From positions 2,832,001 to 2,896,000 of the forward strand of contig NZ_CP042593.1 of NCBI RefSeq assembly GCF_007995155.1: a stretch of DNA of 64,000 nucleotides. Direction: 5' to 3'. The notes under the pieces were generated by a model. It was not told the origin of the DNA. It did not search any database and was given only the letters and a program-made list of their open reading frames with translations. Origin of the DNA: Cytobacillus dafuensis. Lineage in GTDB: Bacteria; Bacillota; Bacilli; Bacillales; Cytobacillaceae. Positions 42,945 to 52,384 of the stretch are shown piece after piece (position 1 is the first letter of the stretch; the number at the start of each line of letters is the position of its first letter). A program made the position numbers and the translations under genes.

Positions 42945-45008
42945 CTATTGAAGTGCTCTAATTTTAACCGCACATGCTTTAAATTCTGCAGTACCGGAAA
43001 TTGGATCGAATTCATTAATGGTTAACACATTTGTTGGAACTTCGCTAAAATGGAAGCTCATAAAAACAAGGCCAGGAGCAACCTGATCAGTCACTTTTGC
43101 TTTAACTGTTACACTTCCCCTTCTAGAGCTGACCTCAACTAGATCACCAGATTCAATACCTAATCGAGTCGCATCTTCTGGATGGATATCAGCTGTTTCC
43201 TCTGTTTGTTTTATCTTCACACCGCTTGCATAGAACTTTGTTTGTGTATGTGTATTATAAGATTCATAGCGTCTTCCAGTTGTAAGTGTGAATGGATACT
43301 CTTCATCTGGGAGTTCGATTGGCTCGGTATACATAACAGGTACAAATGGTGATTGTCTAGAGCTTGTTTCACCTTCATCATGATAACGCTGATGAAGAAT
43401 AAAGGTTCCTGGATGGGATTCGTCTGGGCAAGGATAATGTAGACTATATTCTTTCTCTAGTCTTGAATAAGGCATCCCTCCATACATTTCCCAAGCTAAC
43501 GAACGCAGTTCTTCCCATATTTCTTCACTGCTGTTATAGTGCATATCATAACCAAGCCTAGTTGAAATGTCGCAAAGAATTTCCCAATCATCCTTTGTAT
43601 TCGGATGTGCATCTACCGCCTTACGAACTCGTTGAATTCGCCGGTCCGTATTCGTATAAGTCCCTTCAACCTCACCCCAGGACCTTGCAGGCAACACAAC
43701 ATCTGCTAATTTAGCAGTTTCTGTTAGAAAAATATCCTGAACAATTAATAAGTCTAATTTCTCGAGCAATTTCCTTGTATGATGCATATGGACATCAGCC
43801 ACAAGCGGATTCTCACCAATACAATAAAGCGCTTTCACAGAACCGTTTTCCATATTTTCAAATGCTCTCGTTTGCGTATCACCAGATTCAGGATTTATTT
43901 TTACATTCCATGCCTTTTCAAAACGGCCACGGTATTCGTCATTCGTCAGGCTAACTGCACCAGGAAGCTGATTTGGCAAGCATCCCATATCGCCGGCACC
44001 TTGTACATTATTTTGACCGCGTAATGGCATGATTCCGCTTCCTTCTTTTCCAATATGTCCGGTTAAAAGGGCCAGATTAGCAATATCGAATACATTGTTT
44101 ACACCACAATGGTGTTCTGTAATACCTAAAGTGTAAGCAATCATTGCTTTATCTGCTTTTGCATATTCCCTTGCTGTATCAATTATATCTTGAGCAGCTA
44201 CCCCTGTAATTTTCGCAGCAAATTCTGGAGTATACATTTTCACTTGCTCTTTTAATGTATCAAAATCCACAGTGAATTTATTTATAAAACTAGGTTTATA
44301 TAATTCTTCTTCAATAATGACATGAATCATGGCATTCATTAAAGCAATATCCGAGCCAACATTTATTTGTAAATGTCGATGAGAGCTCTTTACCATATCT
44401 ATCTTTCTAGGATCTACTACAATAATCTTCAATCCAGATTTTACTGCTTTTTTCATACGGTTTGCTATAATGGGATGAGCTTCGGTTGTATTAGAGCCCA
44501 TTAATAAAAGCACTTCTGCCTTATCAAAATCTTCTAAAGTGTTTGTTGGAAATCCACTTCCAAATACAGTTGCCAGACCGGCAACACTAGGGGCATGTCA
44601 GGTTCGATTACAGCCATCGATATTATTACTTCCAATGATCGTTCTCATAAATTTTTGAGTCACATAATTAACTTCATTCGTACTTCTAGCTGTGGCAAAC
44701 ATCGTAATGGCGTCAGGTCCAAATTGAGTTTTAATCTCTTTAAGTTTCTCAACAATAAATTGATAAGCCTCATCCCATGTTGTTTCCACAAGCTTACCAG
44801 CTTTTCGGATTAGTGGTGATGTTAATCGGCTATTCGCATGGACATATTCATACGCAAAAGATCCTTTTACACATGTCTGACCTTTATTAACTGGAGCATC
44901 TTTGTCTCCGCGAATCTTTACAATTTTATTTTGGTCGACATCAAGGATTAGTCCACAGCCTGTTCCGCAATACCCACAAACCGTTTTGATCTTGGCAGTC
45001 TCTTCCAT
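42945..45008 (-). CDS. fdhA: Selenocysteine-containing formate dehydrogenase alpha subunit (UGA at 44598-44600)
   Basis: Reads as one 687-aa Mo/W-bis-MGD formate dehydrogenase if the in-frame UGA (codon 137) is selenocysteine. Context is NNIDGCNRTUHAPSVAGL, where E. coli FdhF has Sec140 and other homologues have Cys. The [4Fe-4S] ligands are Cys11, 14, 18 and 46 in VCGYCGTGC...QTCVKG. Downstream LLLMGSNTTEAHPI, GEN, ETAKLADVVLPARSWGEVEGTYTNTDRRIQ and a C-terminal dinucleotide domain are intact. A SECIS-like hairpin follows the UGA. Ordinary tools will split it at the UGA into 136- and about 522-aa pieces. It lacks the N-terminal ferredoxin domain of the roughly 980-aa Bacillus enzymes. Formate to CO2; electron partner not in the window. 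Confidence 0.9.
44560..44600 (-). promoter_or_regulatory. Bacterial SECIS element within the formate dehydrogenase gene
   Basis: Twelve bases after the UGA the minus strand reads GTTGCC-GGTCT-GGCAAC: a six-pair stem with the loop GGUCU. The E. coli fdhF SECIS has GUUGCAGGUCUGCACC at the same 12-base distance. This is the site where SelB-GTP-Sec-tRNA would bind. Confidence 0.88.
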
Positions 45009-45230
45009 TTTCTAGCCTCCTTTTTATTTCAAGAAGAGTCTCTAGCATCGTTCAATCATTTCTAAACAATAATTAGAGAGCTTCTTACAAAACTTGGTTT
45101 CCAAAAAGATGAAAAGGAAACGGTTACACATTTGAATTTTCTAAATATATCCTTATTATACTATATATTATTTTGGCGGTTAATACGCAGAGTAAGAATA
45201 TTATGAGAAATAACTGCCCAAATGTCTCTA

Positions 45231-45284
45231 AAAAAATATGCTCAATTCACCTATAAATATATGAGGTAAATCAAGCATATTTTA
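45231..45284 (-). terminator. Terminator of the glcB-iclR operon
   Basis: Stem AAAATATGCTTGATTTACC / GGTGAATTGAGCATATTTT on the minus strand with one or two mismatches, followed by T residues, just past the regulator stop. Confidence 0.8.
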
Positions 45285-45290
45285 TTAAAG

Positions 45291-46061
45291 TTATTTTATT
45301 ATATGCCCAAGCCTTGCCGAAATTTCGCGGCCAATGTGAATCATTCTTGGATGCAGCTTTTCTAATCGATCGGCCGTCATTCTCAGCGTCGGTCCCGAAA
45401 TACTGACAGCTGCGATCACCTTTCCTAAATGATCAAATAATGGAACTGCAATGCATGTTATACCATACTCATTTTCTTCTAAATCTAACGCATAGCCATT
45501 TTTACGTATTTGATTTAGCTCCTGAAGAAACATCTCTTTATCTGTCATGGTTTTGTCGGTATGAACAGGTAATCCCTTCCGTTCAAGAATATCTGTCACA
45601 ACATTTGTAGGCAGATGTGCAAGGATTGCTTTACCAACGGAAGTGCAATGCATTGGGGCTCTCCTTCCTACCTTCGAATGCATTCTCAGCGTTTCACTGC
45701 CATCTAATTTTTCTATATAGACGACTTCTCCTTGATCATATACAACGAGATGAATGACCTCATTTGTTTCATATTCAAGCTCCTTCAAAAAAGGCTTTGC
45801 CTCTTCTCTTAAATCAATAGATTCCAGCAGTCTTGAGCTTACTTCTAAAAATTTATATCCGAGCTTGTAGCGCCCCGTTTCATTGTCCTGCTCAACAAAT
45901 CCATATTGGACAAGTGTTGAAAGAATTCGATAAACTGAGCTTTTATTAATATCAATTTGATTAGCAATCTCTGTAACTCCAAGTCCTCCCTTTTTCATGC
46001 TCACTAGCATGATAATATCGAGAGCCCTACTTACTGATTTAACCATATTCTCTCTATCCAC
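45291..46061 (-). CDS. IclR-family transcriptional regulator
   Basis: Regulator of about 256 aa. The N-terminal HTH has GLGVTEIANQIDINKSSVYRILSTLVQYGFV. The effector domain (about 85-250) contains MHCTSVGKAILAHLP and CIAVPLFDHLGKVIAAVSISGP. I prefer the GTG at 46061 (GGGAGAG upstream) over a TTG at 46076 that overlaps the SD. It is downstream of malate synthase G in the same orientation, so it probably controls glyoxylate/glycolate use; effector unknown. Confidence 0.88.
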   Translation of the reverse strand: MDRENMVKSVSRALDIIMLVSMKKGGLGVTEIANQIDINKSSVYRILSTLVQYGFVEQDNETGRYKLGYKFLEVSSRLLESIDLREEAKPFLKELEYETNEVIHLVVYDQGEVVYIEKLDGSETLRMHSKVGRRAPMHCTSVGKAILAHLPTNVVTDILERKGLPVHTDKTMTDKEMFLQELNQIRKNGYALDLEENEYGITCIAVPLFDHLGKVIAAVSISGPTLRMTADRLEKLHPRMIHIGREISARLGHIIK

Positions 46062-46118
46062 ATTTTTCTCTCCCAAGGTGAAATCTGTCTATTATTTTCA
46101 ATAATGAAGCAATCTTTT

Positions 46119-48296
46119 TTATTGTTTAACAGCAAACTTCGCTTTTGCCTCTAATCGTCTGCAGTGCAATATCGGCTCAGTATAGCCATTTGGCTGTTCA
46201 TAGCCTTTATAAATGAGGTCATATGCAGCTTGATAAGCAATAGAGTTTTCGTAGTCTAAAGCCATTGGATGGTAAGCAGGATCGTCTGCATTTTGTTCAT
46301 CAACTACTTTTGCCATTCTCATCAGAGTCTCTTCCACTTGTTCCTTCGTACATATTCCATGATGCAGCCAGTTTGCTACATGCTGACTTGAAATTCTTAA
46401 TGTAGCACGGTCCTCCATTAGACCTATATTATTGATATCCGGCACTTTCGAACAGCCTATTCCTTGGTCTACCCAACGAACAACATAGCCAAGAATGCCT
46501 TGTGCATTATTATCAAGCTCCTGTTGGATTTCCTCATGCTTCCATTCTGGCTTATCAGCTACTGGTACTTGTAAAATTTCATCTCTTAAATCTTTTATTC
46601 CTTCAAGCAGTTGAAATTGGACTTTTCTCACTTCAACCTTGTGATAATGAAGTGAATGAAGTGTTGCTGCAGTAGGTGATGGAACCCATGCTGTATTTGC
46701 ACCAGCCTGAAGGTGGCCAATTTTTTGCTTCACCATTTCTGCCATCATGTCAGGCATTGCCCACATTCCTTTTCCAATTTGTGCTCGACCTTGAAATCCA
46801 GTCGCTAAACCATTATTGACATTTGATTTTTCATAGGCACCAAGCCACTCAGTTGCCTTCATATCGTTTTTACGAATCATAGATCCTGCTTCCATTGAAG
46901 TATGAATTTCATCTCCAGTGCGATCAAGGAAACCTGTATTAATAAAAGCAATTCGCTCCTTAACCTCACGTATGCATCCCTTTAAATTCAATGAAGTACG
47001 GCGCTCTTCATCCATTACGCCAATTTTTAGTGTGTTTCTCTTTACTCCTATTAGATCTTCAACACGATCAAATAATTCGTTTGCAAAAGCAACTTCCTTT
47101 GATCCATGCATTTTTGGTTTGACGATATAGATGGACCCTTTTGTTGAATTCCGATAAGCTCTGTTTCCAAGTAAAGAATGCTTTGCAATTAAACTAGTAA
47201 CAACAGTATCCAAAATTCCTTCTTGAATTTCTTCTCCATTCTTATCTAGAATCGCATTGATTGACATTAAATGACCAACATTTCTGACAAACATTAATGA
47301 TCTGCCAGATAGAGTAAAAGGTTCTCCTTTAGGCGATAAATAGCTTCGGTCGGCATTAAGTGTTCGAGTAATCGTTATATTTCCTTTATTGAATGAGGCT
47401 GATAAAGTCCCTTTCATTAAGCCTAACCAATTACGATAAACAAAAACTTTATCTTCTGCATCAACGGCAGCTACAGAATCTTCACAATCCATGATTGTTG
47501 TCAGTGCTGCCTCAAGAAGAATATCCTTCACTCCCGCTTCATCTGTTTGCCCAATTGGATGTGTACGATCAATTTGAATTTCAAAATGAAGTCCATTGTT
47601 TTTTAACAAAATGGCATTTGGATGATCATGTTCTCCTTGATAACCAGCCAATTTATCTTCATCTGCTAATCCTATCTCATTGCCATTGTCGAGCGTAACA
47701 GATAATTTTCCATCTTTAATTAGGTACATTTTTGCATCTTTATGCGACCCAGTCTTTAATGGAATTGCTTCATCTAAAAAAGTCCTTGCAAAGGCTATAA
47801 CCTTGTCACCACGAACAGGATTGTAGGCTCCGCTCTTATGTGCACCAGCTTCTTCTGTGATTACATCCGTCCCATATAATGCGTCATAGAGGCTCCCCCA
47901 GCGAGCATTAGCAGCATTTAGAGCATAACGGGCATTATTAACAGGCACAACAAGCTGTGGACCAGCTTGAATCGCAATTTCATCATCTACATTTTCAGTT
48001 AATATGCAAAAATCCTCGACCTCATTTTCAAGATAGCCGATTTCCTTCAAAAATGCTTTATATCTTGTAAGATCAAAATTTTTATTTTCTAGATGCCATG
48101 TGTTAATTTTTCTTTGCAGCTCATCCCTTACAGCAAGTAATTCTTTATTTTTCGGTGATAAATCATGAATGATTTCCTCAAAACCATTCCAAAACTTCAC
48201 TTCGTTTACATCACTTCCTGGAAGAACCTCTTGATTAATAAACTCATAAAGCTCACTGGCTACTTGCAGATTTCCTATTTGTTTATAAGCCGACAT
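46119..48296 (-). CDS. glcB: Malate synthase G
   Basis: Enzyme of 725 aa, the usual length of the G isoform, condensing glyoxylate and acetyl-CoA to malate. [28 protein letters not shown] includes the catalytic Arg region, [17 protein letters not shown] the Mg-binding Glu region, and [21 protein letters not shown] the catalytic Asp. RBS GGAGG precedes ATG. An IclR regulator follows 58 bases later. No isocitrate lyase is in view, so glycolate or purine-derived glyoxylate is a possible source. Confidence 0.95.
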   Translation of the reverse strand: MSAYKQIGNLQVASELYEFINQEVLPGSDVNEVKFWNGFEEIIHDLSPKNKELLAVRDELQRKINTWHLENKNFDLTRYKAFLKEIGYLENEVEDFCILTENVDDEIAIQAGPQLVVPVNNARYALNAANARWGSLYDALYGTDVITEEAGAHKSGAYNPVRGDKVIAFARTFLDEAIPLKTGSHKDAKMYLIKDGKLSVTLDNGNEIGLADEDKLAGYQGEHDHPNAILLKNNGLHFEIQIDRTHPIGQTDEAGVKDILLEAALTTIMDCEDSVAAVDAEDKVFVYRNWLGLMKGTLSASFNKGNITITRTLNADRSYLSPKGEPFTLSGRSLMFVRNVGHLMSINAILDKNGEEIQEGILDTVVTSLIAKHSLLGNRAYRNSTKGSIYIVKPKMHGSKEVAFANELFDRVEDLIGVKRNTLKIGVMDEERRTSLNLKGCIREVKERIAFINTGFLDRTGDEIHTSMEAGSMIRKNDMKATEWLGAYEKSNVNNGLATGFQGRAQIGKGMWAMPDMMAEMVKQKIGHLQAGANTAWVPSPTAATLHSLHYHKVEVRKVQFQLLEGIKDLRDEILQVPVADKPEWKHEEIQQELDNNAQGILGYVVRWVDQGIGCSKVPDINNIGLMEDRATLRISSQHVANWLHHGICTKEQVEETLMRMAKVVDEQNADDPAYHPMALDYENSIAYQAAYDLIYKGYEQPNGYTEPILHCRRLEAKAKFAVKQ

Positions 48297-48429
48297 TTTA
48301 TGGCCTCCTTCAAAATTTTTTTACACCTTATTTATCTGATTGTTTGGTATTACGAAACACCGTTTCATTCTATCGTTAAAAAAAGAGTAACATAAATCAT
48401 TATATAATTTCAATAATATTCAAAAAATT

Positions 48430-48676
48430 ATCTATATTAAACTTCACTGTTGATTTCCGCTTCAGGCACTTAGCGATCGCGGGCGGTCCGGGAGCCTCCT
48501 CGTCACTATCGCTCCTGCGGGGTCTCCCTTTGACGCGCTCTCCCGCAGGACATTGAATAAGCTTCCTTGAAAAATCACCGCACTCAGGAAATGCGTTAGC
48601 ATTTTCGGGGAACTCGCGCCTGCAGCGAGAATCAAAAACAAAATAGCATTATCAACACTGAGATTTAACACAGCCA
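48430..48676. repeat. MITE-like palindromic element, copy 2
   Basis: About 247 bp. Left end GTTAAACTTCACTGTTGAT and right end, on the other strand, GTTAAATCTCAGTGTTGAT form inverted repeats. The GC-rich middle matches copy 1 (8734-8923), with an extra internal segment of about 80 bp here. An ORF on the minus strand is an artefact of this repeat. Confidence 0.8.
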
Positions 48677-48811
48677 AAAAATTAATAATTCATTATGACT
48701 TAATTTCTGCATATCTTAACCCTTATGCGATGCCTTCATATGTTTTATGTTATTTATTCACAATTCCGCTACATCCTAACGGGTGGTTTGAACCATTTAT
48801 AAATAAATAAA

Positions 48812-48835
48812 CTGACCACAGAATTTTGTGGCCAG
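48812..48835 (-). terminator. Terminator of the cwlO-like gene
   Basis: Stem CTGGCCACA / TGTGGTCAG on the minus strand followed by TTTATTTATTT. Confidence 0.7.
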
Positions 48836-48857
48836 CTGTTTATTAGAAAAACTATGA

Positions 48858-50147
48858 TTAAAAGATTCTTACTACACGTCCATTAAATTTATCTTTCCAA
48901 TATCCACTGCTCATATTAGCGATCGCTACACCTGTTGAGCTTTGAGAGCCGATGAATTTTCCACCGCCAATGTATATTCCAACATGCCCATCCTTTTTAT
49001 ACGTGTCAAAGAATACAAGATCGCCTGGTTGCATATCACTTGATGAAACTTGTCGTCCAGCATTTTTTAATGACTCTGTATAGGCTGGTAAGCTAACTCC
49101 AGCTTGGGAATAAGCCCATGATACGAAGCCTGAACAGTCAAATCTGCCATTATCAATGTCACTTTGAGTTCTTCCTCCGCCAAAAACATATACTGAATTA
49201 CCAATGTATTTGTAACCTGCTGAAATAACTGTATTAACGTTTCCTTTTGCAGGTTTATTGTTTTCATGCTTTGGTTTTTCAAAATTATTATTATTACTAT
49301 TACTATTATTTTTATTTGATTCATTGTTTCCAGCTGATGAATTAGAGTCAGAAGGAACTGATGAACTTTGTCTTGCTGGAATTTTCTTACTAGCTTCCAT
49401 TCTTTCTTGGATTTCATTTTGTTTAGATGCTAGTTCACTGTCTTGGATTTTTAGATTTGTCTTTAAATCTGTAATCTCTTTTTCTTTTTGTTTAAGCTCA
49501 TTTTCTAGATCACTATTTTTTTGCTTTTGCTCATCCATTAATGAACGCATGCCAACTAACTCAGTTTTCATATTTTCTAAATCTGATAGCTTCGTTTCAA
49601 TAGTTGCCTTTTTTTCTTCTAATGCTTTTTTATCAGCATCATGCTGAGCTAAAATATCTTGGTCAGCTTCAGCAATTTTTGATACGGCTCCAACTCTTTC
49701 AATGAAATCACCAAAGCTAGTTGACCCAAGTAGTACTTCTACGTACCCAATCGGGCTATTTCCATTCTGCTGGTAAGCAACAGCACGTTCTTTCAAAATT
49801 TCATTACGTTTATCAATTCTCTCTTGTATTTCTGCCAATTCTACTTTTAACTTTTCGACTTCTGCTTTTGTACTAACGATATCTTTTTCTGTTTTTGCTA
49901 TCATATTGTTATTATCAGCAATTGCTTGATTTACTCGATTTATTTGTGCTTGTAATGTAACTAATTCTTCAAGCACAGCTGACAATTCTTGATCCGCTTT
50001 TGAAAGATTAGTTTGAACACTTGATCTTTGTTTCTGTAATTCTACATTTTGACTATGTAAAGATGCTGCATCAACTGACGGAATTACAAATGCACTACTT
50101 AGACCCATTATTAATGTCGTGTTTAAGATTACAAGTTTCTTTTTCAT
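48858..50147 (-). CDS. cwlO: CwlO-like NlpC/P60 D,L-endopeptidase
   Basis: Secreted peptidoglycan hydrolase of 429 aa. Signal peptide 1-28. Long coiled coil 30-250. Asn/Ser-rich linker 255-300. The NlpC/P60 domain has the catalytic Cys in RFDCSGFVSWAY and the His in KDGHVGIYIGGGKFI. This is the layout of B. subtilis CwlO, which cuts stem peptides during wall elongation and is held by FtsEX through its coiled coil. No LysM domains, so LytE is less likely. Confidence 0.88.
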   Translation of the reverse strand: MKKKLVILNTTLIMGLSSAFVIPSVDAASLHSQNVELQKQRSSVQTNLSKADQELSAVLEELVTLQAQINRVNQAIADNNNMIAKTEKDIVSTKAEVEKLKVELAEIQERIDKRNEILKERAVAYQQNGNSPIGYVEVLLGSTSFGDFIERVGAVSKIAEADQDILAQHDADKKALEEKKATIETKLSDLENMKTELVGMRSLMDEQKQKNSDLENELKQKEKEITDLKTNLKIQDSELASKQNEIQERMEASKKIPARQSSSVPSDSNSSAGNNESNKNNSNSNNNNFEKPKHENNKPAKGNVNTVISAGYKYIGNSVYVFGGGRTQSDIDNGRFDCSGFVSWAYSQAGVSLPAYTESLKNAGRQVSSSDMQPGDLVFFDTYKKDGHVGIYIGGGKFIGSQSSTGVAIANMSSGYWKDKFNGRVVRIF

Positions 50148-50455
50148 TCCAATTCCTGCCTTCCAAATGTGTATAGATCTAGCTGATCTTTGGCATATGT
50201 ATCTCGAATTAACTTACCTGTCTTATGATATGATTATGTATATATAGAAACACTATTTATCGTTTTTCGTTTCCTTCAAAGAGAATTATAGCATCCTAAT
50301 TTAACAGGACTATTTTAGTTATATTACAAAAGTATTTCAATCAGTGCCATCTACTTCCAATTCCACAATAAAAATACATAATTGATCTTTTACTTTATGA
50401 AATATAGTAGCAATAATAAAACCAAAAATAAGGGGTTTATGAGGAAGCAGTTAAG
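50148..50455. other. Divergent spacer upstream of cwlO-like gene
   Basis: About 300 bases of AT-rich DNA acting as the cwlO 5' region. I looked for a ydaO-type c-di-AMP riboswitch, which sometimes precedes wall hydrolases, and saw none. Confidence 0.5.
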
Positions 50456-50722
50456 TTGAAGAGTGTATTATCAAGAAGAATCCATGAATTGGAATTAGAA
50501 ATGGAACGTGTAGCTTTTTTTAAAGTGGAAAAAGGCAATGAAATGCAAAAACAAGCTAGAACTTTAATGAATGTTAAGCAAGATATTGAAATCACAAGGA
50601 AAGTCTTTCCAATTCTAAAGGTTGATGACCAAAATTCGTTTTTTATTATATCCTACTGTAAAGCGCTGTCCCGAAAGCAAAGGTGTCAGGCACCACGAAT
50701 AATATTCAGAATCAATAAGTGA
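50456..50722 (+). CDS. Short hypothetical protein, 3' end overwritten by a hairpin element
   Basis: TTG-started frame of 88 aa beginning MKSVLSRRIHELELEMERVAFFKVEKGNEMQ; the first 65 residues look like a helical regulator-type protein. Codons after about residue 70 lie inside the palindromic element at 50665-50774, so the tail is probably not native. No family recognised. A weak SD (GAGGAAG) precedes it. Confidence 0.4.
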   Translation: MKSVLSRRIHELELEMERVAFFKVEKGNEMQKQARTLMNVKQDIEITRKVFPILKVDDQNSFFIISYCKALSRKQRCQAPRIIFRINK

Positions 50723-50774
50723 ATGGGATTCTAGATAGAATATTAAGTGGATGCAAGACACCCTACGGGACAGC
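50665..50774. repeat. 110-bp long-hairpin element
   Basis: Outer arms GCTGTCCCG / CGGGACAGC, next AGGTGTC / GACACCCT, and inner AATATTC / GAATATT form one long imperfect hairpin. The inner block GGTGTCAGGCACC is a palindromic motif often seen between Bacillaceae genes. T-rich DNA follows, so it may also end transcription. Confidence 0.75.
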
Positions 50775-50803
50775 CCTTTTTAAATTTTTGATTTATGTAA
50801 GTA

Positions 50804-51664
50804 TTAATTAGTTAAATATGGACTCAAAATACTGATTGCTTCATTAAGCTTTTTTGCATTTTTTCGATACATTTTTTTTGCATTTTCAGATTCAGTTTCT
50901 AATTCAAAAATCTCCATATCTGCTTGGCATTTTTTGAGCATTGCCATTAAAAGTGGCCTTGTTTGAGGATTTGGCTGTTTCATTTTATCATCGTAAAGAT
51001 CCACCGTTAAATCTCCATATGAATCCACTTGCCCATAAAATACATTATCAAGTGTAACCTCTAGCTTTTCTAATTCATTTGTTAGCCATTTTAGCGATTT
51101 CCCAGCTGATGCAAGGGAATCGTATACAATATGTCCGTCTCGTATGACGGTTTGCGGAACTTTATCATTCGCGACCTTAACGTTAAGATCTTTAGGCGTA
51201 ATTGGCCTATTCTCCTTTTTTAACAAAATACTTAAATCACCCGTTGGTTCTAAAACGGCAAATTCAACATCAGCTAGACTAAAAACATCTTTCTGCCGAA
51301 GCAATGTCGTAAGCTCATCTGTAGAGTATTTTTCCTTCTTTAAATTATCTTCCATTATTTTTCCATCTTTTATAAAAATAGTCCCTTTGCCTTCAACAAA
51401 ATCACGGAATGAATTGCTTTTTAATGAAATGAAACCAACGGAAAGAGTGACTAAACCAAAAATACCAATAGCCAGTATACCATGCCCAATATTTCCATCC
51501 AGTCCCATAATTACTTCGCCTGCAATACTGCCAATGGTGATTCCAGAAACATATTCGAAAAAGGAAATTTGGGAAATTTGCTTCTTTCCTAATATTTTGG
51601 TCATGATAAATAAAACAAAAAGGAATATAAATGAACGGACAATAATCTGACTCCAATCTGACAT
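50804..51664 (-). CDS. DUF421 (YetF-type) membrane protein
   Basis: Protein of 286 aa. Three N-terminal helices (about 8-85, with FIMTKILGKKQISQISFFEYVSGITIGSIAGE), then a DUF421 domain with GKGTIFIKDGKIMEDNLKKEKYSTDELTTLLRQKDVFSLADVEFAVLEPTGDLSILLKK, and a helical tail. Such proteins accompany DUF1657 proteins in spoVA-2mob-type operons linked to spore heat resistance. Two DUF1657 genes lie upstream in the same direction. Confidence 0.88.
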   Translation of the reverse strand: MSDWSQIIVRSFIFLFVLFIMTKILGKKQISQISFFEYVSGITIGSIAGEVIMGLDGNIGHGILAIGIFGLVTLSVGFISLKSNSFRDFVEGKGTIFIKDGKIMEDNLKKEKYSTDELTTLLRQKDVFSLADVEFAVLEPTGDLSILLKKENRPITPKDLNVKVANDKVPQTVIRDGHIVYDSLASAGKSLKWLTNELEKLEVTLDNVFYGQVDSYGDLTVDLYDDKMKQPNPQTRPLLMAMLKKCQADMEIFELETESENAKKMYRKNAKKLNEAISILSPYLTN

Positions 51665-51681
51665 TTTATCACCTCTAATTC

Positions 51682-51888
51682 TTAAGATCCTTTATATTGC
51701 GGTTCTTCTAACAACATTTCATTCACGCGAACTTGAAGATCTTTCTTAATTTCATTCATCATAATCATTATTTCATGAAAGGTTCTTTGTGCCTCAGGAT
51801 CTTGTGAATTTAATGCCAAAATTGAAAGTTGAGATTCAATTCCTTTAATTGTAGATAAGCTTTGTTTAACATTAGAAATAACAGTCAT
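51682..51888 (-). CDS. DUF1657 protein
   Basis: Helical protein of 68 aa, MTVISNVKQSLSTIKGIESQLSILALNSQDPEAQ...EEPQYKGS. It is a paralogue of the next gene upstream; both share the MTVxxxVxQ start and the EEPQYK end. DUF1657 proteins are small and expressed with sporulation genes in Bacillus. Lies 17 bases from the DUF421 gene. Confidence 0.87.
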   Translation of the reverse strand: MTVISNVKQSLSTIKGIESQLSILALNSQDPEAQRTFHEIMIMMNEIKKDLQVRVNEMLLEEPQYKGS

Positions 51889-51947
51889 GAATTTTACTCC
51901 AATCTAAAAATGTTGAAAAGGCTGGCTAAGAGCCAACCAATTTAATG

Positions 51948-52151
51948 CTATTGTTTGTATTGTGGTTCTTCTTGTTGAATTTGCTGCAAACGTGGTTCTA
52001 CACTGTCAATAATCGATTGTGTTTGCTGTGCAGCATTTTTATATAATTGCTTTGCCTGTTGATTATCTGTAGCCAATGCAAATGTTTCAAAGCTGGCCTG
52101 AGCACTTTTTAACCCGGCAATCGTCTGTTGGACTTCTGTACTTACTGTCAT
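51948..52151 (-). CDS. DUF1657 protein
   Basis: Helical protein of 67 aa, MTVSTEVQQTIAGLKSAQASFETFALATDNQQAKQLY...EEPQYKQ. First gene of the DUF1657-DUF1657-DUF421 unit. Probably forms a small all-alpha bundle; biochemical role unknown. No convincing sigma-G promoter was identified by eye. Confidence 0.87.
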   Translation of the reverse strand: MTVSTEVQQTIAGLKSAQASFETFALATDNQQAKQLYKNAAQQTQSIIDSVEPRLQQIQQEEPQYKQ

Positions 52152-52351
52152 TACTTTTCCCTCATTCCTAATGAAAAATAACTTACAATAGCTATTATTT
52201 CTTTTTTACTTAGGATTATGATTATTATTATTGGTAATTTAAGAAGGGCAATAAAATAAATCGAGGAAAGATTACAAAAAGGATTATTTTTCGCGAGGGA
52301 GAATGTACCATATTAAATGATACTTGCAAAATAAATAATGAGTCGTTTAAG

Positions 52352-52378
52352 TTCACCCCCGTGTTTTAACGGGGGTGT
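52352..52378 (-). terminator. Probable terminator of the nitrilase-GNAT operon
   Basis: Stem TTCACCCCCGT / ACGGGGGTGTA just past the second GNAT gene; the T run is weak. Confidence 0.55.
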
Positions 52379-52384
52379 ACTATT

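Noticed and set aside
42719..43015. 98-aa protein of repeating IYPPLFQYIRHFFNISATFS units
   Set aside because: It is a translation of the 20-bp tandem repeat plus the end of the formate dehydrogenase; no ribosome site and the unit length is not a multiple of three.
44513..44600. Formate dehydrogenase as a pseudogene broken by a nonsense codon
   Set aside because: The stop is UGA at the exact Sec position, the frame continues without shift, and a GGUCU-loop hairpin follows at the fdhF distance.
48462..48677. 71-aa minus-strand ORF
   Set aside because: Lies entirely inside the second MITE-like repeat.
50148..50455. c-di-AMP (ydaO) riboswitch ahead of the cwlO-like gene
   Set aside because: No matching conserved blocks on the minus strand.
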